DNA of 42,099 nt. Source: Steroidobacteraceae bacterium. Its GTDB lineage: Bacteria > Pseudomonadota > Gammaproteobacteria > Steroidobacterales > Steroidobacteraceae. The stretch covers positions 1-42,099 of the forward strand of contig JANWKR010000124.1 of NCBI GenBank assembly GCA_025451275.1. The letters are read 5' to 3'. This document shows positions 8,541 through 16,716 of the stretch, piece by piece (the stretch's first letter is position 1; the number at the start of each line of letters is the position of its first letter). Made by a program: the position numbers and the translations under genes. Below the pieces are notes generated by a model. The model did not search any database and was not told the origin of the DNA. It was given only the letters and a program-made list of their open reading frames with translations.

Positions 8541-8729
8541 TCAGCAGCAGCGGCTGACGCCGCTCCACTTGCGCTGCTGCTGTTGCAGGTAGAAATCGCC
8601 GGGCGTGAGCGGCGGCACGTCCGGATGCCGACGCCCGTGCCGCGCCCGGTAACGCTCGTAGGCATCATCGCCGCTGAGCGCGCGCAGCCAGCTCCAGAGA
8701 GCGCGCAGGCGCTGCGCCGCGCCGCTCAT
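8541..8729 (-). CDS. YbdD/YjiX-family small protein (CstA partner)
   Basis: The 62-residue protein starts MSGAAQRLRALWSWLRAL and contains DDAYERYRARH and LTPGDFYLQQQQRKW followed by a C-terminal CC, the hallmarks of the YbdD/YjiX (DUF466) family. These small proteins are almost always encoded directly after CstA/BtsT-type transporters and are thought to assist them; the mechanism is not settled. Its ATG overlaps the cstA stop (ATGA at 8726-8729), implying translational coupling. The longer ORF upstream of this ATG lies inside cstA and is shadow sequence. Confidence 0.9.
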   Translation of the reverse strand: MSGAAQRLRALWSWLRALSGDDAYERYRARHGRRHPDVPPLTPGDFYLQQQQRKWSGVSRCC

Positions 8730-10792
8730 GCGCCACTCCCGGCCATCGCACCCTGCAGGCGGCTCGCCTGGTACGGCGCCTCTGAGCCCGCGCGCAGCGG
8801 CAGGCCGCGCACACGCCGCACGCACACGCGCAGCATGTCGAGGATCACGAACCACAGCAGCGCGGTGAGAACGAACGTCACCCAGCCATCCAGGCGCTGG
8901 TTGAAGATGAGCTGCGGCGCGACCAGCGCCCGCTCCGGCGGCAACAGTCCCGCCGCGAACTTGCCCGCGAGCTCATCGGCAGCCGCGAACAGGCCGAGGC
9001 GCGGATCCGGGCTCATGACCTTCTGCCACGCCGCCGTGGTCGTGACGAGCGCGATCCAGGCCAGCGGCAGGGCGGTGACCAGGGCGTAGCGCTTGCGGCC
9101 GGCCTTGACGAGGATGCCCGTCGCCACCGACAAGGCGATGCCTGCCAGCATCTGGTTGGAGATCCCGAACAGGGGCCAGAGGATGTTGATGCCGCCGTTA
9201 GGATCGATGACGCCGATATAGAGGAAGTAGCCCCACGCTCCCACCATCAGAGCGCTCGCCAGCAGCACCGACGGGTACCAGGAGGTGCGCCCGAGCGGGC
9301 GCCAGAGGTGTCCGAGCAGATCCTGCAGCATGAAGCGGCCGACGCGCGTGCCGGCATCGAGCACCGCCATGATGAACACGGCCTCGAACATCACCGCGAA
9401 GTGGTACCACAGCGCCATGAGCCCGCGGCCGAAGCTGCTGCCGAGGATGCTCGCCATGCCGACCGCCAGAGAGGGTGCGCCCCCGGTGCGGGCAAACAAC
9501 GTCTGCTCGCCCATGGCCGCGGCCAGCGCACGCATCTGCTCCACGGTGACCGGGAAGCCCCAGCCGCTGATGGTGTGCACGGCCGCCGCGGGGGTCGCGC
9601 CCACCACCCCGGCGCCGGAGTTGATGGCGAAGAACACGCCCGGATCCAGCAGCGTCGCGGCGATGAGCGCCATTACCGCCACGAACGACTCCAGCGCCAT
9701 GCTGCCGTAGCCCACCAGGCGCACGTCGGACTCGCTGCTGATGAGCTTGGGGCTGGTGCCACTCGCGATCAGGGCGTGAAAGCCGGAGACCGCGCCGCAG
9801 GCGATGGTGATGAACACGAACGGGAATACCCTGCCGCCAAACAGCGGGCCGCTGCCGTCGACGAACTGCGTGAGTGCCGGCATGCGGATCTGCGGATGCG
9901 TGAGCAGGATGGCCACGGCGAGCAGCATGATCGTGCCGAGCTTGAGAAACGTCGACAGGTAGTCACGCGGCGCCAGCAGCAGCCACACCGGCAGGATAGC
10001 GGCGCAGAACCCGTAGCCGATGACGAATACGGCGAGCGGCACCGCCGTGTAGTCGAACGCCGTGCGGATTCCCGGCTGGTGATCCACCCAGCCGCCGGCG
10101 ACCAGTGCCAGGAGCACCAGCGCGACGCCCAGCAGGGTGGCCTCGAGCACCCGCCCCGGCCGCCACGCGCGCAGGTACAACCCGACGATCAGGGCCGCCG
10201 GCACCGTGCCGAGGATCGTGGCGGTGGCCCACGGGCTGTGCTTCATGACGTTGACGATCACGAGCCCCAGCACCGCGCTCAGGATGATCATGATGATGAG
10301 CGTGCCCAGCAGCGCGGCAAAGCCGCCGAAGGGGCCGAGCTCGTCGCGCGCCATCTGCCCGAGGCTGCGGCCATCGCGCCGCGTCGACAGCAGCAGAATC
10401 ACCATGTCCTGCACGCAGCCGCCGAGCACGGCGCCCACCAGGATCCACAGGAGCCCGGGCAGGTAGCCGAACTGCGCAGCAAGCGTCGGCCCCACCAGCG
10501 GTCCCGGGCCGGCGATGGCGGCGAAATGATGGCCGAAGACGATCACGCGGTGGGTCGGAATGAAGTCGCGGCCGTTATTGAGGCGCTCCGCCGGTGTGGC
10601 ACGCGAGGGATCGATCGCCAGCACGCGCGCCGCAATCCAGGCCGCATAGAAGCGGTAGCCCAGCAGATACACGCAGATGGCCGCGGTCACGATCCAGAGG
10701 GCGTTGATCGGCTCGTGCCGGTTGAGCGCGATGCCCCCCGCGGCAAAGGCCCCCACCACGGCCAGCAGCGTGCCCAGCAGTTTGTTCTTCAT
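8726..10792 (-). CDS. cstA: Carbon starvation protein CstA / pyruvate-type transporter
   Basis: The 688-residue membrane protein has more than a dozen hydrophobic segments and CstA family motifs: NNGRDFIPTHRVIVFGHHFAAIAGPGPLVGP split across residues about 71-103, then GGCVQDM and TRRDGRSLG. CstA/BtsT proteins import pyruvate and perhaps peptides during nutrient limitation. GGAGAAGGGGGC lies directly before the ATG as a ribosome binding site. It sits 19 bases downstream of hutF on the same strand and overlaps ybdD, so hutF-cstA-ybdD may be one transcript. The substrate cannot be read from the sequence. Confidence 0.92.
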   Translation of the reverse strand: MKNKLLGTLLAVVGAFAAGGIALNRHEPINALWIVTAAICVYLLGYRFYAAWIAARVLAIDPSRATPAERLNNGRDFIPTHRVIVFGHHFAAIAGPGPLVGPTLAAQFGYLPGLLWILVGAVLGGCVQDMVILLLSTRRDGRSLGQMARDELGPFGGFAALLGTLIIMIILSAVLGLVIVNVMKHSPWATATILGTVPAALIVGLYLRAWRPGRVLEATLLGVALVLLALVAGGWVDHQPGIRTAFDYTAVPLAVFVIGYGFCAAILPVWLLLAPRDYLSTFLKLGTIMLLAVAILLTHPQIRMPALTQFVDGSGPLFGGRVFPFVFITIACGAVSGFHALIASGTSPKLISSESDVRLVGYGSMALESFVAVMALIAATLLDPGVFFAINSGAGVVGATPAAAVHTISGWGFPVTVEQMRALAAAMGEQTLFARTGGAPSLAVGMASILGSSFGRGLMALWYHFAVMFEAVFIMAVLDAGTRVGRFMLQDLLGHLWRPLGRTSWYPSVLLASALMVGAWGYFLYIGVIDPNGGINILWPLFGISNQMLAGIALSVATGILVKAGRKRYALVTALPLAWIALVTTTAAWQKVMSPDPRLGLFAAADELAGKFAAGLLPPERALVAPQLIFNQRLDGWVTFVLTALLWFVILDMLRVCVRRVRGLPLRAGSEAPYQASRLQGAMAGSGA

Positions 10793-10811
10793 GCCCCCTT
10801 CTCCAGCGCGC

Positions 10812-12176
10812 TCAGGCGAGCAGCTGCTGCAGCGCCCGGCCGTAGCGCGCCACGATGGCGTCGCGATGGCGGTGCCGTCCGCCCTCGACCACCTTCACTC
10901 CGCCTCGCCACACACAGTCGACGGCGCTCCGCCCGGCCGCAAAGATCCAGCTGTCGATGAGCTCATCGCCGCTGCGCTCGAGCAGCGCCGGATGCCGGGC
11001 TGCGAGTGCGACCATATCGATGGAAGCGCCCGGCACAAGGCCCGCGGCGGCATCCTTAGGCTGCAGCACCCGGTGGCCGCCGGCCAGCGCGGCATCGTAC
11101 AGGCTGCGACCGGTCGAAAAACCCGCGGCGTGCGCAAGCACGTTGCGTGCGCGCAGCGTCAGGCGCTGTGAATACTCGAGCGTGCGCAGCTCCTCGGCGG
11201 CATCGATCAGCACATTGGAGTCACTGCCGATGCCGATGCGGCCGCGCTGAGCGAGAAACCGGGCGGCCGGAAAGATGCCGTCACCGAGGCTTGCCTCGGT
11301 GACCGGGCACAGCCCGACGACGGCATCGCGAGCGCAGATCTGGGCGAGTTCGGTATCGCTCGCATGCGTGGCATGCACCAGGCACCAGCGCGCATCGACC
11401 GCCTGGTTCTCCAGCAGCCACTCGACCGGGCGGCGGCCGCACCACGCCACGCACTCCTCCACCTCGCGGGTCTGTTCGGCGATGTGGATATGAACCGGGC
11501 CATCCTCCGCCAGCTGTACGATGGCGTTGAGCTCCGCGGGGGTGACCGCGCGCAGACTGTGCGGCGCCACGCCCACCGCTGACCCCGGCAGCCCGCGTAT
11601 GGCAGCCCGGCATGCGGTCACGATGCGCGCGAAGGACTCGGGAGTGGTGATGAAGCGGCGCTGGCGCGGGCCTGGCGCCGTGCCGCCGAAGCCGCCGTGG
11701 GCGTAGAAGGTGGGCAGCAGGGTGAGCCCGATGCCGGTGTGGCTGGCGGCGGCGACCAGGCGCGCCGCCAGCTCCGCCGCGTCGCCGTACGGGGTGCCGT
11801 CGCGATCGTGGTGCAGGTAGTGGAACTCGCCGACGTGCGTGAAGCCCGCCTCGAGCATCTCGGCCTGGGCGAGCATGGCGAGCGCCTCGAATTGCTCCGG
11901 GGTGATGCGCTCCACGAAGCGGTACATGAGCTCGCGCCAGCTCCAGAAGCTGTCTGCGCCCGCCCCGCGCCGCTCGGTGAGGCCGGCCAGCCCGCGCTGA
12001 AAGGCGTGGCTGTGCACGTTCGGCAGGCCCGGCAGGCCGACCGCATGGCGCTCATCTCCCGGCTGCGGCTCGACGCCGGCGGTGACCTGCGCGATCAGCC
12101 CGCCGTTGCCCGATACGCGCACCTGCCGGGCCCATCCCTGGGGCAGCAGCGCCGATTCAAACCACAGGGCCGTCAT
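10812..12176 (-). CDS. hutF: Formimidoylglutamate deiminase HutF
   Basis: The 454-residue amidohydrolase-superfamily enzyme starts MTALWFESALLPQGWAR, the usual HutF opening. An in-frame ATG three codons upstream (12185) is an alternative, and neither has a clear ribosome binding site. Metal ligands are visible as H55/H57 in LPNVHSHAFQRG, with the later VHATHASD and GIGSDSNV motifs. HutF converts N-formimidoyl-L-glutamate to N-formyl-L-glutamate plus ammonia in the five-step histidine pathway, and HutG, encoded divergently next door, completes it. The upstream genes hutH, hutU and hutI are not in the window. Confidence 0.93.
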   Translation of the reverse strand: MTALWFESALLPQGWARQVRVSGNGGLIAQVTAGVEPQPGDERHAVGLPGLPNVHSHAFQRGLAGLTERRGAGADSFWSWRELMYRFVERITPEQFEALAMLAQAEMLEAGFTHVGEFHYLHHDRDGTPYGDAAELAARLVAAASHTGIGLTLLPTFYAHGGFGGTAPGPRQRRFITTPESFARIVTACRAAIRGLPGSAVGVAPHSLRAVTPAELNAIVQLAEDGPVHIHIAEQTREVEECVAWCGRRPVEWLLENQAVDARWCLVHATHASDTELAQICARDAVVGLCPVTEASLGDGIFPAARFLAQRGRIGIGSDSNVLIDAAEELRTLEYSQRLTLRARNVLAHAAGFSTGRSLYDAALAGGHRVLQPKDAAAGLVPGASIDMVALAARHPALLERSGDELIDSWIFAAGRSAVDCVWRGGVKVVEGGRHRHRDAIVARYGRALQQLLA

Positions 12177-12233
12177 GGCGTACATTATTGATGATTGGCC
12201 GCCACGGTGCAGCCCAAGGAAAATGCGTCCCCG
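12177..12233. promoter_or_regulatory. Very short hutF/hutG divergent intergenic region
   Basis: Only 57 bases separate the chosen hutF and hutG start codons, so the two promoters must overlap each other or lie inside the opposite gene. AAGGA at 12216-12220 could serve hutG, although it is 13 bases from the ATG. In-frame TTG (12195) and GTG (12207) are alternative hutG starts. I see no convincing HutC-type operator. Confidence 0.3.
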
Positions 12234-13061
12234 ATGAACTCTACGTCCGCCTGGCTGAACGTGCAGCGCGGCACCGCGCCGCTGCTGCTGTGCATGCCGC
12301 ATACGGGCACGAGCATCCCCCCGGCGATCGAGTCCGGCCTGAATACTCCCTGGCTGTCGCGCAAGGACACCGACTGGTGGATCGAGCGCCTGTACGACTT
12401 CGCGCCGCAACTCGGCGCGAGCATCGTGCACACCGATCTGTCGCGCACCGTCATCGATCCGAACCGCAATCCGAGCGGCGCCTCGCTCTATCCCGGGCAG
12501 GCCACCACCGAGCTGTGCCCGACCACCACCTTCGACGGCGAGCCGCTATACCGCGCCGGGCGCGCGCCCACCGAGCCGGAGATCGCGCAGCGACGCCGCG
12601 ACTACTTCGAGCCCTACCACGCGGCGGTGGCCGGCGAGATCGCGCGCCTGCGCGAGCTCCACGGCACCCTCGTCGTCTACGACTGCCATTCGATCCGTTC
12701 GGCGGTGCCGCGGCTCTTCACCGGGCTGCTGCCGCACTTCAACCTCGGCACGTTCGCGGGCGCCAGCTGTGCGCCGGCGCTCAGCGCCAAGATCGAGGCG
12801 CTGTGCGATGCAACCCAGTTCACGCGCGTGACCAACGGGCGTTTCAAGGGGGGCTACACGACACGCCACTACGGTCGGCCGCACGAGGGGGTGCACGCCG
12901 TGCAGATGGAGCTGGCGTGCCGCGGTTATCTGCGCGAGCCGCTCGGCGAGGTCGAGCCCGGCAACTGGCCGTGCGCCTGGGACGCGCAGTTCGCCGCCCC
13001 GATGCGCGCCGTGCTGGAGGAGATCCTGACGGCGTGCATCGGCTTTGCCGCGCGAGCCTAG
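12234..13061 (+). CDS. hutG: N-formylglutamate deformylase (amidohydrolase) HutG
   Basis: The 275-residue protein has the FGase-family opening LLLCMPHTGTSIP. The central YDCHSIRSAVPRLF and later TNGRFKGGYTTRHYG carry the family's conserved His/Arg residues. It hydrolyses N-formylglutamate to glutamate and formate, the last step after HutF. It is transcribed away from hutF. Its stop codon overlaps the stop of the outer-membrane protein gene on the other strand within the single palindrome CTAG (13058-13061). The start was placed at MNSTSAWLNV because homologues begin close to the LNVQRGTAPLLL strand. Confidence 0.92.
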   Translation: MNSTSAWLNVQRGTAPLLLCMPHTGTSIPPAIESGLNTPWLSRKDTDWWIERLYDFAPQLGASIVHTDLSRTVIDPNRNPSGASLYPGQATTELCPTTTFDGEPLYRAGRAPTEPEIAQRRRDYFEPYHAAVAGEIARLRELHGTLVVYDCHSIRSAVPRLFTGLLPHFNLGTFAGASCAPALSAKIEALCDATQFTRVTNGRFKGGYTTRHYGRPHEGVHAVQMELACRGYLREPLGEVEPGNWPCAWDAQFAAPMRAVLEEILTACIGFAARA

Positions 13062-13711
13062 AACCGGTAGCCGAAGCGAATCGGGATGAATTCGGTCGGC
13101 TGCTGCGTCTCGATGCGCTCGTAGCGGGCCTCGAGAAACCACGACTGGCCGCGCGGCAGGGCGAAGTCCAGCCCCACGCCCGCATTCCAGGCGAAGCGCG
13201 TGGTGTCGTCGCTCGCCACCAGCGCGTTGTGATCGAAGTCCCGGCCGCAGAAGAACGCGTTGCAGAAGAAACCGTTCTGCGTGAGCTCGAGGCGGCGGTA
13301 GCCGAGACCGACACCGCCGGTGACGTAGAAGCGCATCCACGGCGAGACCGGCGCCTGCAGCACCGCATTCAGAAAGCCGGTCAGTGTCTGCATGGAGCCG
13401 TTGTCGATCGGGATCGAGCTCAGGGCCTGATTGGCGGAGACGAACTCGCTGGTCGCATCGAAGCGGCTGTAGTCGATCTCGGCGCGCAGCATGAAGGGCT
13501 GGGCCGGGTCGGGCGTGAAGCTCAGTCCCGTGCCAATGGTCCAGCCGTTGTCAAAGAAGGTGGCCGTGTCCCTCTGCGTCACGCTGCCACCGGCATCGAT
13601 GAACCAGCGCACGGGCTGGTACTCGTAGGTCTGCGCCATCACCGGAGCGGCGCATCCCAGCAGCGCGAGCGGCGCCAGAATCGCAAGATATGACTTCATG
13701 TGTTTCATCAT
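13058..13711 (-). CDS. Small outer-membrane beta-barrel protein
   Basis: The 217-residue protein begins MMKHMKSYLAILAPLALLGC and has a signal peptide likely cleaved near PVMAQ. The LLGC motif could alternatively be a lipobox. The mature part has alternating strands rich in aromatic and Gly residues (RFYVTGGVGLGYRRLEL, FAWNAGVGLDFALP) and ends in FGYRF, the terminal-Phe signal recognised by the BAM machinery. It resembles the OmpW/outer membrane protein beta-barrel group but is not a confident OmpW. AAGGA sits 4 to 7 bases before the tandem ATGs. Its stop shares CTAG with hutG. Function is unknown. Confidence 0.78.
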   Translation of the reverse strand: MMKHMKSYLAILAPLALLGCAAPVMAQTYEYQPVRWFIDAGGSVTQRDTATFFDNGWTIGTGLSFTPDPAQPFMLRAEIDYSRFDATSEFVSANQALSSIPIDNGSMQTLTGFLNAVLQAPVSPWMRFYVTGGVGLGYRRLELTQNGFFCNAFFCGRDFDHNALVASDDTTRFAWNAGVGLDFALPRGQSWFLEARYERIETQQPTEFIPIRFGYRF

Positions 13712-13721
13712 CCCGTCCTTA

Positions 13722-13741
13722 GGCTGAATCTTGGCTGAATC
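13722..13741. repeat. Tandem 9-bp repeat with 11-bp period upstream of the outer-membrane protein gene
   Basis: GGCTGAATC occurs twice (13722-13730 and 13733-13741) separated by two bases, immediately upstream of the ribosome binding site of the leftward outer-membrane protein gene. Read leftward it gives ATTCAG-N5-ATTCAG. The 11-bp period is typical of sites bound by OmpR/PhoB-type response regulators, but this is only a resemblance. Directly next to it is the 12-bp palindrome CCCGCCGGCGGG (13741-13752). Confidence 0.45.
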
Positions 13742-13792
13742 CCGCCGGCGGGCCCGCACCGGGGGCTCCCCTGGCTTGGACCGCCGTGCGGC

Positions 13793-15394
13793 TTATTTGT
13801 TGCCGGCGCGACGCAGGCGCCGGCCGACCGCGGCGAAGATGTCGCGCACCTCGCCGATCCGGAGCGCATGGGCACACAGGAAGAACGCGGCAGCGCCCGC
13901 GGCGATGACAAGCAGCAGGCTGGCGGCCTTCGGGCCGAACGGCTGCACCGCCCAGTCCGCAAGCAAGAGGTGCGCGCCGGCCCAGGCCACGACGCACAGC
14001 ACCGCAGAGGCCAGTGCCACCTTGCCGAGCAGCACCGCCATGGCGCGCGACTCCAGCCGACCGAGGTGCGCGCGCATGAGCAGATACAGAATGAGGAAAT
14101 TGCTGGTCGCGACGCACGCGGTCGAAAATGCCAACCCGCGGTGGCCCCAGTGTCTGTGCACGGTGAAGTACCAGTTGAGCGCCAGATTGAGCGCCACTGC
14201 CACGAAGCTCACCAGCATGGGCGTCTTGCGCCGGTCGATGGCATAGAACGCGTTCACGAGCACCTTGAGGGCGGCATAACCGCACAGACCGATGGCGTAG
14301 AAGCGCAGTGCGCCGGCGGACTCCGCGGTCTCGTAGGCGCCGAAGCGGCCGTGCTGATACAGCACCGAGATGATCGGCTCGGCCAGCATCATGAGCCCGA
14401 CACTCGCGGGGATGGTCATGAGGAAGGCCAGCCGCATCCCGCGCGCCAACTCGCTGCGAAAGGCCGCGTGGTTGCCCGCCGCTGCCATCCGTGCGAGCAG
14501 CGGCAGCGCCACCGTACCGAGGGCGACTCCGAACACCCCGAGCGGCAGCTGCATGAGCCGAAACGCGACCGTCAGCCAGAAGGTCGGCCCGTCCCCGAGC
14601 TGCGAGGCGAACACCGAGTTCACCAGCACGTTTATCTGGGTGGTGCTCGCGGCGATGACCGACGGGCCCATCAGGCGCAGGATGGCGCGCACCCCGGGGT
14701 CGCGCCAATGAAAGTCGGCGCGAAAGACGTGACCCTGGCGGCGAAGCGCCGGCAGCTGCACCAGCAGCTGCAGTGCGCCACCAATCAGGGTACCGATGGC
14801 CAGTCCGAGTATCGCGTCGGGGCCGAAGTGTGGATCGAGCCAGTAGCCGAGCCCCACCCCGCCCGCGATCGAACCGAGATTGAAGAAACTCGAGGCCATC
14901 GCCGGAATGCCAAACACGTTGCGCGCGTTCAGCATGCCCATGACGAGCGCGGCGAGCGACACCAGCAGGATGAATGGGTACATGACCCGCGTCAGGGTCA
15001 CGGTGAGCGCCGCCTTGTCCGGGTCGAAGCCCGGCGCGAGCGCCGCCACCAGCCAGGGCGCGGTCGCGATGCCGAGCACTGTAAGGCCACTCAGCACCAC
15101 CGTGGTCAGGGTCGCGGCTTTGTTGGCGAGGCGCCAGGCGGCTGCCGCGTCCTGGCGTGCGGCGGTCTGGGTGAATACGGTGACGAAGGCCGTCGACAGC
15201 GCGCCCTCGCCGAACAGGTCGCGCAGCAGGTTGGGAATGCGGAACGCGATGGTGAACGCGTCCATGATGCGTCCACCGCCGAACAGGGCGGCGAAGATCT
15301 GCTCGCGCGCCAGACCGAGCACGCGGCTGCACAACACGGCCAGCCCGACCACCCCGGCGGCGCGGGTGTTGAGCTTTTCATCGCCCGATGACAT
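13793..15394 (-). CDS. murJ: Lipid II flippase MurJ (MviN)
   Basis: The 533-residue protein has the MurJ/MviN pattern of about 14 transmembrane helices. Family motifs include SRVLGLAREQIFAALFGGG and AFRIPNLLRDLFGEGALS near the N-terminus, with arginines lining the cavity. It flips lipid II across the inner membrane for peptidoglycan synthesis and belongs to the MOP superfamily. The start is MSSGDEKLNTRAAGV; no strong ribosome binding site is seen. It diverges from the Rieske oxygenase gene, and the outer-membrane protein gene follows about 80 bases downstream on the same strand. Confidence 0.95.
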   Translation of the reverse strand: MSSGDEKLNTRAAGVVGLAVLCSRVLGLAREQIFAALFGGGRIMDAFTIAFRIPNLLRDLFGEGALSTAFVTVFTQTAARQDAAAAWRLANKAATLTTVVLSGLTVLGIATAPWLVAALAPGFDPDKAALTVTLTRVMYPFILLVSLAALVMGMLNARNVFGIPAMASSFFNLGSIAGGVGLGYWLDPHFGPDAILGLAIGTLIGGALQLLVQLPALRRQGHVFRADFHWRDPGVRAILRLMGPSVIAASTTQINVLVNSVFASQLGDGPTFWLTVAFRLMQLPLGVFGVALGTVALPLLARMAAAGNHAAFRSELARGMRLAFLMTIPASVGLMMLAEPIISVLYQHGRFGAYETAESAGALRFYAIGLCGYAALKVLVNAFYAIDRRKTPMLVSFVAVALNLALNWYFTVHRHWGHRGLAFSTACVATSNFLILYLLMRAHLGRLESRAMAVLLGKVALASAVLCVVAWAGAHLLLADWAVQPFGPKAASLLLVIAAGAAAFFLCAHALRIGEVRDIFAAVGRRLRRAGNK

Positions 15395-15513
15395 GTAGCC
15401 GCCACGGTACCATCGTTCGTCGGTGATTGCCCGCGGCGCGCATCACGGCTCCGCTACAATAACCAGGGCCGCGCGGCATACATGCCCGGCCGCCCGAGAT
15501 GGAGCCTAACAAC
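15395..15513 (+). promoter_or_regulatory. murJ / Rieske oxygenase divergent promoter region
   Basis: This 119-base gap holds TACAAT at 15455-15460, a good -10 hexamer for the rightward Rieske gene. A matching -35 at 17 bases is not obvious. GGAG at 15501-15504 lies 9 bases before the ATG at 15514 and decides that start over the in-frame ATG at 15499. No clear operator palindrome was seen. Confidence 0.4.
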
Positions 15514-16686
15514 ATGAGCACCAGTCGCCCCGCCCGACGCGATCCCGGCTATGCCGGTCTGACGACACCCGTCGAAACGCTGCCCTCCTGCTGGTACTTC
15601 GACGCGGCCCACCACGCGCGCGAGCTGCGCCAGATCTGGTACCGCAACTGGGTCTACGTATGTCGCTCGAGCGAGCTCGGCACGGCGCGCAGCTTCCGCA
15701 CCTACAGCCTCGGCGAGCAGTCGGTGTTCGTGGTGCGCGGCGATGACGGGACGGTGCGGGCCTTCCACAACACCTGCCGGCATCGCGGCGCGGCGCTGTG
15801 CCGCGGCGATGCCGGTCGCTTTCCGGCGGCGGGCATCGTCTGCCCGTATCACGCCTGGCGTTACAGCGTGAGCGGCGAGCTGGTGCAGGCGTCCTCGGCG
15901 CTCGCCGGCGACGGCTTCGACGTTCGCGACTTCCCGCTGTACGCGCTGCCGGTGACCGACTGGAACGGCTTCGTGTTCGTGGCACTCACGCCCGACCCGG
16001 CGCCGTTTGCCGCGAGCGTCGACCTGCCGCTGAACCGCGTGGACGCCTGGGACCTGCCGCGCCTGGTGCTGGGGCACCGCCTGAGCAAGACCATCGAGTG
16101 CAACTGGAAGGTGTTCTGGGAGAACTACAACGAGTGCCTGCACTGCCCCGGTGTACACCCGCGCCTGTCGCAGCTGGTGCCGATCTATGGGCGGGCGCTG
16201 CTCGAGCGCCGCGACGATCCGCGCTGGCAGGACCACGCCGCCGAGGACGATCCCAAGTACGCCGGCGGGCTGCGCCGCGGCGCCGAGTCATGGTCGACGG
16301 ACGGCCGCCCGGTGGGTGTGCCGTTTCCCAACCTCACCGCCGGGGATCGCAGCCTCGGCCATTTGTATGTGACCTCGCTTCCCTCCATGTTCTTCGTGGC
16401 ACACGCCGACTACGTGCGCGTCGTGCGCCTTCGCCCGCTGGCGCCGGAGCGCACCGAGCTCGCCATCGAGTTCCTGTTCCTGCCCGAAACGCTTGCCGCG
16501 GGCGGCGGCGACCTGTCGCGCGCCATCGAGTTCACCGACGGCGTCATGAGCGAGGACGCCGCCATCTGCGAAGTGAACCAGCAGGGCCTGCACGCCCTGC
16601 CACACCACGCCGGCGTCCTGATGCCCGAGGAGTACGCGGTGCGGCAGTGCCAGGACTGGGTACGCGCGCAGCTGCAGCGCGCGTGA
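15514..16686 (+). CDS. Rieske non-heme iron oxygenase alpha subunit, quaternary-amine type (GbcA/CMO-like)
   Basis: The 390-residue protein has an intact Rieske [2Fe-2S] site, C88-x-H90 and C110-x-x-H113. The catalytic domain has a mononuclear iron site, H210 and H215 in ENYNECLHCPGVHP, with D348 in EDAAICEVNQQGL as the likely third ligand. The residue that bridges the two metal sites, normally Asp, is Glu207. A Glu here is known from carnitine and betaine-type Rieske enzymes, so glycine betaine, choline or another quaternary amine is the favoured substrate; this is inference. Glycine betaine made by the carnitine genes further right would be a logical substrate. No reductase gene is adjacent. 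It is a single-gene unit that converges on the TonB receptor gene. Confidence 0.85.
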   Translation: MSTSRPARRDPGYAGLTTPVETLPSCWYFDAAHHARELRQIWYRNWVYVCRSSELGTARSFRTYSLGEQSVFVVRGDDGTVRAFHNTCRHRGAALCRGDAGRFPAAGIVCPYHAWRYSVSGELVQASSALAGDGFDVRDFPLYALPVTDWNGFVFVALTPDPAPFAASVDLPLNRVDAWDLPRLVLGHRLSKTIECNWKVFWENYNECLHCPGVHPRLSQLVPIYGRALLERRDDPRWQDHAAEDDPKYAGGLRRGAESWSTDGRPVGVPFPNLTAGDRSLGHLYVTSLPSMFFVAHADYVRVVRLRPLAPERTELAIEFLFLPETLAAGGGDLSRAIEFTDGVMSEDAAICEVNQQGLHALPHHAGVLMPEEYAVRQCQDWVRAQLQRA

Positions 16687-16716
16687 CGCGCGCCGCGTGC
16701 CGCGCGGGCCGGAGCG

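Noticed and set aside
9308..10960. 550-codon plus-strand frame opposite cstA
   Set aside because: Arg/His/Gln-rich antisense translation with no family signature; CstA on the minus strand is certain.
13868..15391. 507-codon plus-strand open frame opposite murJ
   Set aside because: Composition is rich in Arg, His, Gln and Glu without recognisable motifs; the minus strand encodes an unmistakable MurJ.
16677..16695. GCGCG...CGCGC inverted repeat at the end of the first Rieske gene
   Set aside because: No T-run and such GC palindromes are expected by chance in this composition; not supported as a terminator.
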